Assembly (NCBI GenBank): GCA_017627115.1
Contig: JAGAHK010000089.1
Location: forward strand, 1 to 8,653
DNA length: 8,653 bases
DNA from: Bacillota bacterium
GTDB lineage: Bacteria > Bacillota > Clostridia > Lachnospirales > CAG-274
Direction: 5' to 3'
The notes under the pieces are model-generated. The model saw only the letters and a list, made by a program, of their open reading frames with translations, was not told the origin of the DNA and ran no database searches. Positions 7,357 through 8,653 of this stretch are shown here, piece by piece (position 1 is the stretch's first letter; every line of letters starts with the position of its first letter). A program made the translations under genes and the position numbers.

Positions 7357-7410
7357 ATAATAAAAAATTAAAGCCCCTCTAATTGTTTTTTAACTTTTGG
7401 TGTTTATTAT
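7356..7410 (+). promoter_or_regulatory. Promoter region of the small secreted-protein gene (two candidates)
   Basis: Candidate 1 is a perfect TATAAT at 7356-7361 without a recognisable -35 box; it would start RNA near 7368. Candidate 2 is TTGTTT (7383-7388), a 16-bp spacer and TATTAT (7405-7410); it would start RNA near 7417. The sequence alone does not decide between them. The choice determines whether the leader inverted repeat at 7372-7439 is transcribed. Confidence 0.4.
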
Positions 7411-7439
7411 ATAAACTACAGTTAAACAGAAAGGGGGCT
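7372..7439 (+). promoter_or_regulatory. Leader inverted repeat covering the ribosome binding site
   Basis: AGCCCC (7372-7377) is complementary to GGGGCT (7434-7439), which contains most of the strong Shine-Dalgarno AAAGGGGG (7430-7437). TCT (7378-7380) can pair with AGA (7428-7430), and TTTAAC (7389-7394) with GTTAAA (7421-7426). The combined fold would hide the ribosome binding site if transcription starts upstream of 7372. It resembles no riboswitch class I know. Confidence 0.35.
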
Positions 7440-7445
7440 AAAAAA

Positions 7446-7838
7446 ATGAAAAAAGTATTTTCAAAAAAATCATTATCTGTTTTGGCTGTGACCGCAATGA
7501 TCGTTTCTTCACTTGGCGCTGTTGACATTTGGGCTGCCGATGAAGCGGCTGACGATGCGGTAGTTTCATCATCTGCTGTGAGCGTGTCTGAAAAGACGGA
7601 GGGAAAGCACGGCAAGAAAGCGGGTGCCAAAAAGAACGGCGCAGCCGATACCGAAAAGGTAAAGGGCGAACGCAAGGCAAGACCCGTAAAAGACGGTGAA
7701 ACAACAACGGACACTTCCCAAAAGGAAAAGCCCGAAAAGAAGTCCCGTAAGCCCGAAAGAAAACCCGAAAATAAGGGCGAAAAGGGTAAAAAAGCAAAGG
7801 CAGAGGCTTTAACGGAAACTACAACGACTGCCGAGTAA
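7446..7838 (+). CDS. Small secreted Lys-rich low-complexity protein, function unknown
   Basis: A 130-residue protein that I do not recognise. The start ATG follows AAAGGGGG with an 8-nt spacer. A clear signal peptide is seen: MKKVFSKK, a hydrophobic core at about 9-25, and a likely cleavage after A30 or A31 (DIWAADEA), with no lipobox cysteine. The mature chain of about 100 residues has no Cys, Phe, Tyr or Trp and is dominated by Lys, Glu, Ala, Thr, Pro and Gly. It has an acidic Ala/Ser-rich start (31-48), a basic middle with three KPE units (95-97, 102-104, 106-108) and a Thr-rich end (TETTTTAE). It is therefore probably disordered after export. No sortase motif, transmembrane anchor or enzymatic motif is visible. 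It is monocistronic, with its own AT-rich upstream region and a strong terminator. Cell-wall or polyanion binding is a guess from charge only. Confidence 0.8.
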   Translation: MKKVFSKKSLSVLAVTAMIVSSLGAVDIWAADEAADDAVVSSSAVSVSEKTEGKHGKKAGAKKNGAADTEKVKGERKARPVKDGETTTDTSQKEKPEKKSRKPERKPENKGEKGKKAKAEALTETTTTAE

Positions 7839-7856
7839 TTTTTCTTCTCTTAATTT

Positions 7857-7897
7857 AAAAAAGCAGGGAACTGCGTTTGCGGTTCCCTGTTTTTTTT
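7857..7897. terminator. Strong bidirectional Rho-independent terminator
   Basis: CAGGGAAC (7864-7871) pairs with GTTCCCTG (7882-7889). The stem continues through a T-G wobble and GC/GC to an 11-bp stem with a GTTT loop (7875-7878). On the plus strand it is followed by eight T (7890-7897). On the minus strand the six A at 7857-7862 give a U-tract too. It serves both the secreted-protein gene and the convergent GGDEF gene. Confidence 0.93.
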
Positions 7898-7923
7898 GCT
7901 GTCGATTGATGCCTGTGCAATAT

Positions 7924-8653
7924 TTAACGGTAACTGCCGTATTTTTTCTTGAACTCTTCTTTCTCGGCGTACATTGCTTTATCTGCGCGTTTAAACACAA
8001 ACTCCACTGTGCTGTCATCGAATGAGCGTTCCGCCATACCAAGCGATGCGGAATATCTTTCCCAGGGGTCAACATCCGTCCTTGCGTGGCTTTCGGCAAA
8101 CTCTGCTCTTGCCTTTTCAAGCAGCTCGTGCCTGTTTTTGTAGTCGTCGTTTTTAAGTATTACAACAAACTCATCGCCGCCTATTCTGAAAACGGGTGAG
8201 TGCTTGTAAATATTGCAGATAATGTGGCAGCAGCCCTTTATATAGCTGTCGCCTGCCTTGTGACCATGCAGGTCGTTGGTCTTTTTCAGGTCATTGAGGT
8301 CTACCATAACGATCGCAAACTCGATACCACTGTCAAGCTCGGAGTTAAGTTCATCGGCGGCTTTGATATATGCGCTTTTGTTGCCGACAAGTGTAAGGGC
8401 ATCCTTATATGCTTCTTTGCTTATCTGACCTATCTGTTTTTCTTTGGCTTTTATGTCGCTTTCGGCTTTTTTAAGGCTTGTTGCGTAATTTTCGTTATCC
8501 TTTTGCATTTTCGAGAGGTTTGTGAGGTAGTCGATAATATTTATCTGCATAGAGCGGATAGCATCGTATATCTCGTTTATCTCGTCATTCCATTTGAAGT
8601 TGATGTCAACCACATTTGCTTCCGCATAGCTGACATTTTCTGCGGGCGAAAAC
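7924..8653 (-). CDS. HAMP-GGDEF diguanylate cyclase, N-terminally truncated by window edge
   Basis: Predicted cyclase making c-di-GMP from two GTP. The frame is open to the right edge; 242 residues are visible, and the GTG at 8613 is internal and not a convincing start. Visible order: a HAMP-like second helix DEINEIYDAIRSM (23-35), a Lys/Glu-rich coiled-coil linker (about 45-82), the GGDEF-domain entry DALTLVGNK (84-92), the metal/substrate segment MVDLNDLKKTNDLHGHKAGD (116-135), the intact signature RIGGDEFVVIL (156-166) and the C-terminal RADKAMYAEK (222-231). The HAMP element implies a membrane receptor with an extracytoplasmic or periplasm-like sensor region encoded beyond the window. The product-inhibition site RxxD expected just before GGDEF is YKHS (149-152), so the canonical I-site is missing. 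It ends convergently with the secreted-protein gene at a shared terminator. Confidence 0.93.
   Translation of the reverse strand, partial: FSPAENVSYAEANVVDINFKWNDEINEIYDAIRSMQINIIDYLTNLSKMQKDNENYATSLKKAESDIKAKEKQIGQISKEAYKDALTLVGNKSAYIKAADELNSELDSGIEFAIVMVDLNDLKKTNDLHGHKAGDSYIKGCCHIICNIYKHSPVFRIGGDEFVVILKNDDYKNRHELLEKARAEFAESHARTDVDPWERYSASLGMAERSFDDSTVEFVFKRADKAMYAEKEEFKKKYGSYR

Noticed and set aside
7201..7445. Possible riboswitch or small RNA in the divergent intergenic region
   Set aside because: I could match no known riboswitch core or sRNA with its own promoter and terminator. Only the hairpins and repeats listed are supported.
7379..7797. Two overlapping minus-strand open frames opposite the secreted-protein gene
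   Set aside because: The plus-strand frame has a strong Shine-Dalgarno site, a signal peptide and a following terminator. The minus frames translate to biased Ser/Phe/Arg-rich sequence typical of the complement of a Lys-rich gene.

Overview
The window is ordinary bacterial chromosome from a low-to-moderate GC Firmicute, most likely a clostridial gut-type organism (Oscillospiraceae/Ruminococcus-like). That placement is inference. It rests on a Gram-positive PolC-type replicative polymerase, a yerC-pcrA gene pair, a VanZ-family protein, frequent ATA isoleucine codons and strong Shine-Dalgarno sites with near-constant 7-8 nt spacers. I see no rRNA, tRNA, CRISPR, phage or transposase sequence.

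Layout. (1) Positions 1-2798, plus strand: the C-terminal two thirds of PolC, cut by the left window edge. (2) Positions 2799-2951: a convergent intergenic gap with two terminator hairpins, one serving each direction, and a further palindrome. (3) Positions 7200 to 2952, minus strand: a compact five-gene operon. In order it encodes a YcdX-like PHP phosphoesterase, a YerC/TrpR-like repressor, PcrA/UvrD helicase, a VanZ-family membrane protein and the rRNA methyltransferase RlmH. Gaps between these genes run from 26 bp down to ATGA overlaps, so transcriptional and translational coupling is likely. An extended -10 promoter sits near 7283-7291, and the transcript would begin with a hairpin. (4) Positions 7201-7445: an AT-rich divergent intergenic region of about 245 bp. 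(5) Positions 7446-7838, plus strand: a small secreted, lysine-rich, low-complexity protein of unknown function. (6) A strong bidirectional terminator at 7857-7897. (7) Positions 7924-8653, minus strand: the C-terminal part of a HAMP-coiled coil-GGDEF diguanylate cyclase, cut by the right edge.

Functionally, most genes are housekeeping: replication (PolC), repair and transcription-conflict resolution (PcrA) and ribosome maturation (RlmH). The less explained pieces are the low-complexity exported protein with a possible self-structured leader, the yerC-pcrA junction without pcrB, a c-di-GMP synthase without a canonical inhibitory site, and two similar intergenic palindromes next to runs of five or more G/C. 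I found no convincing new multi-gene system here; the findings are modest leads.
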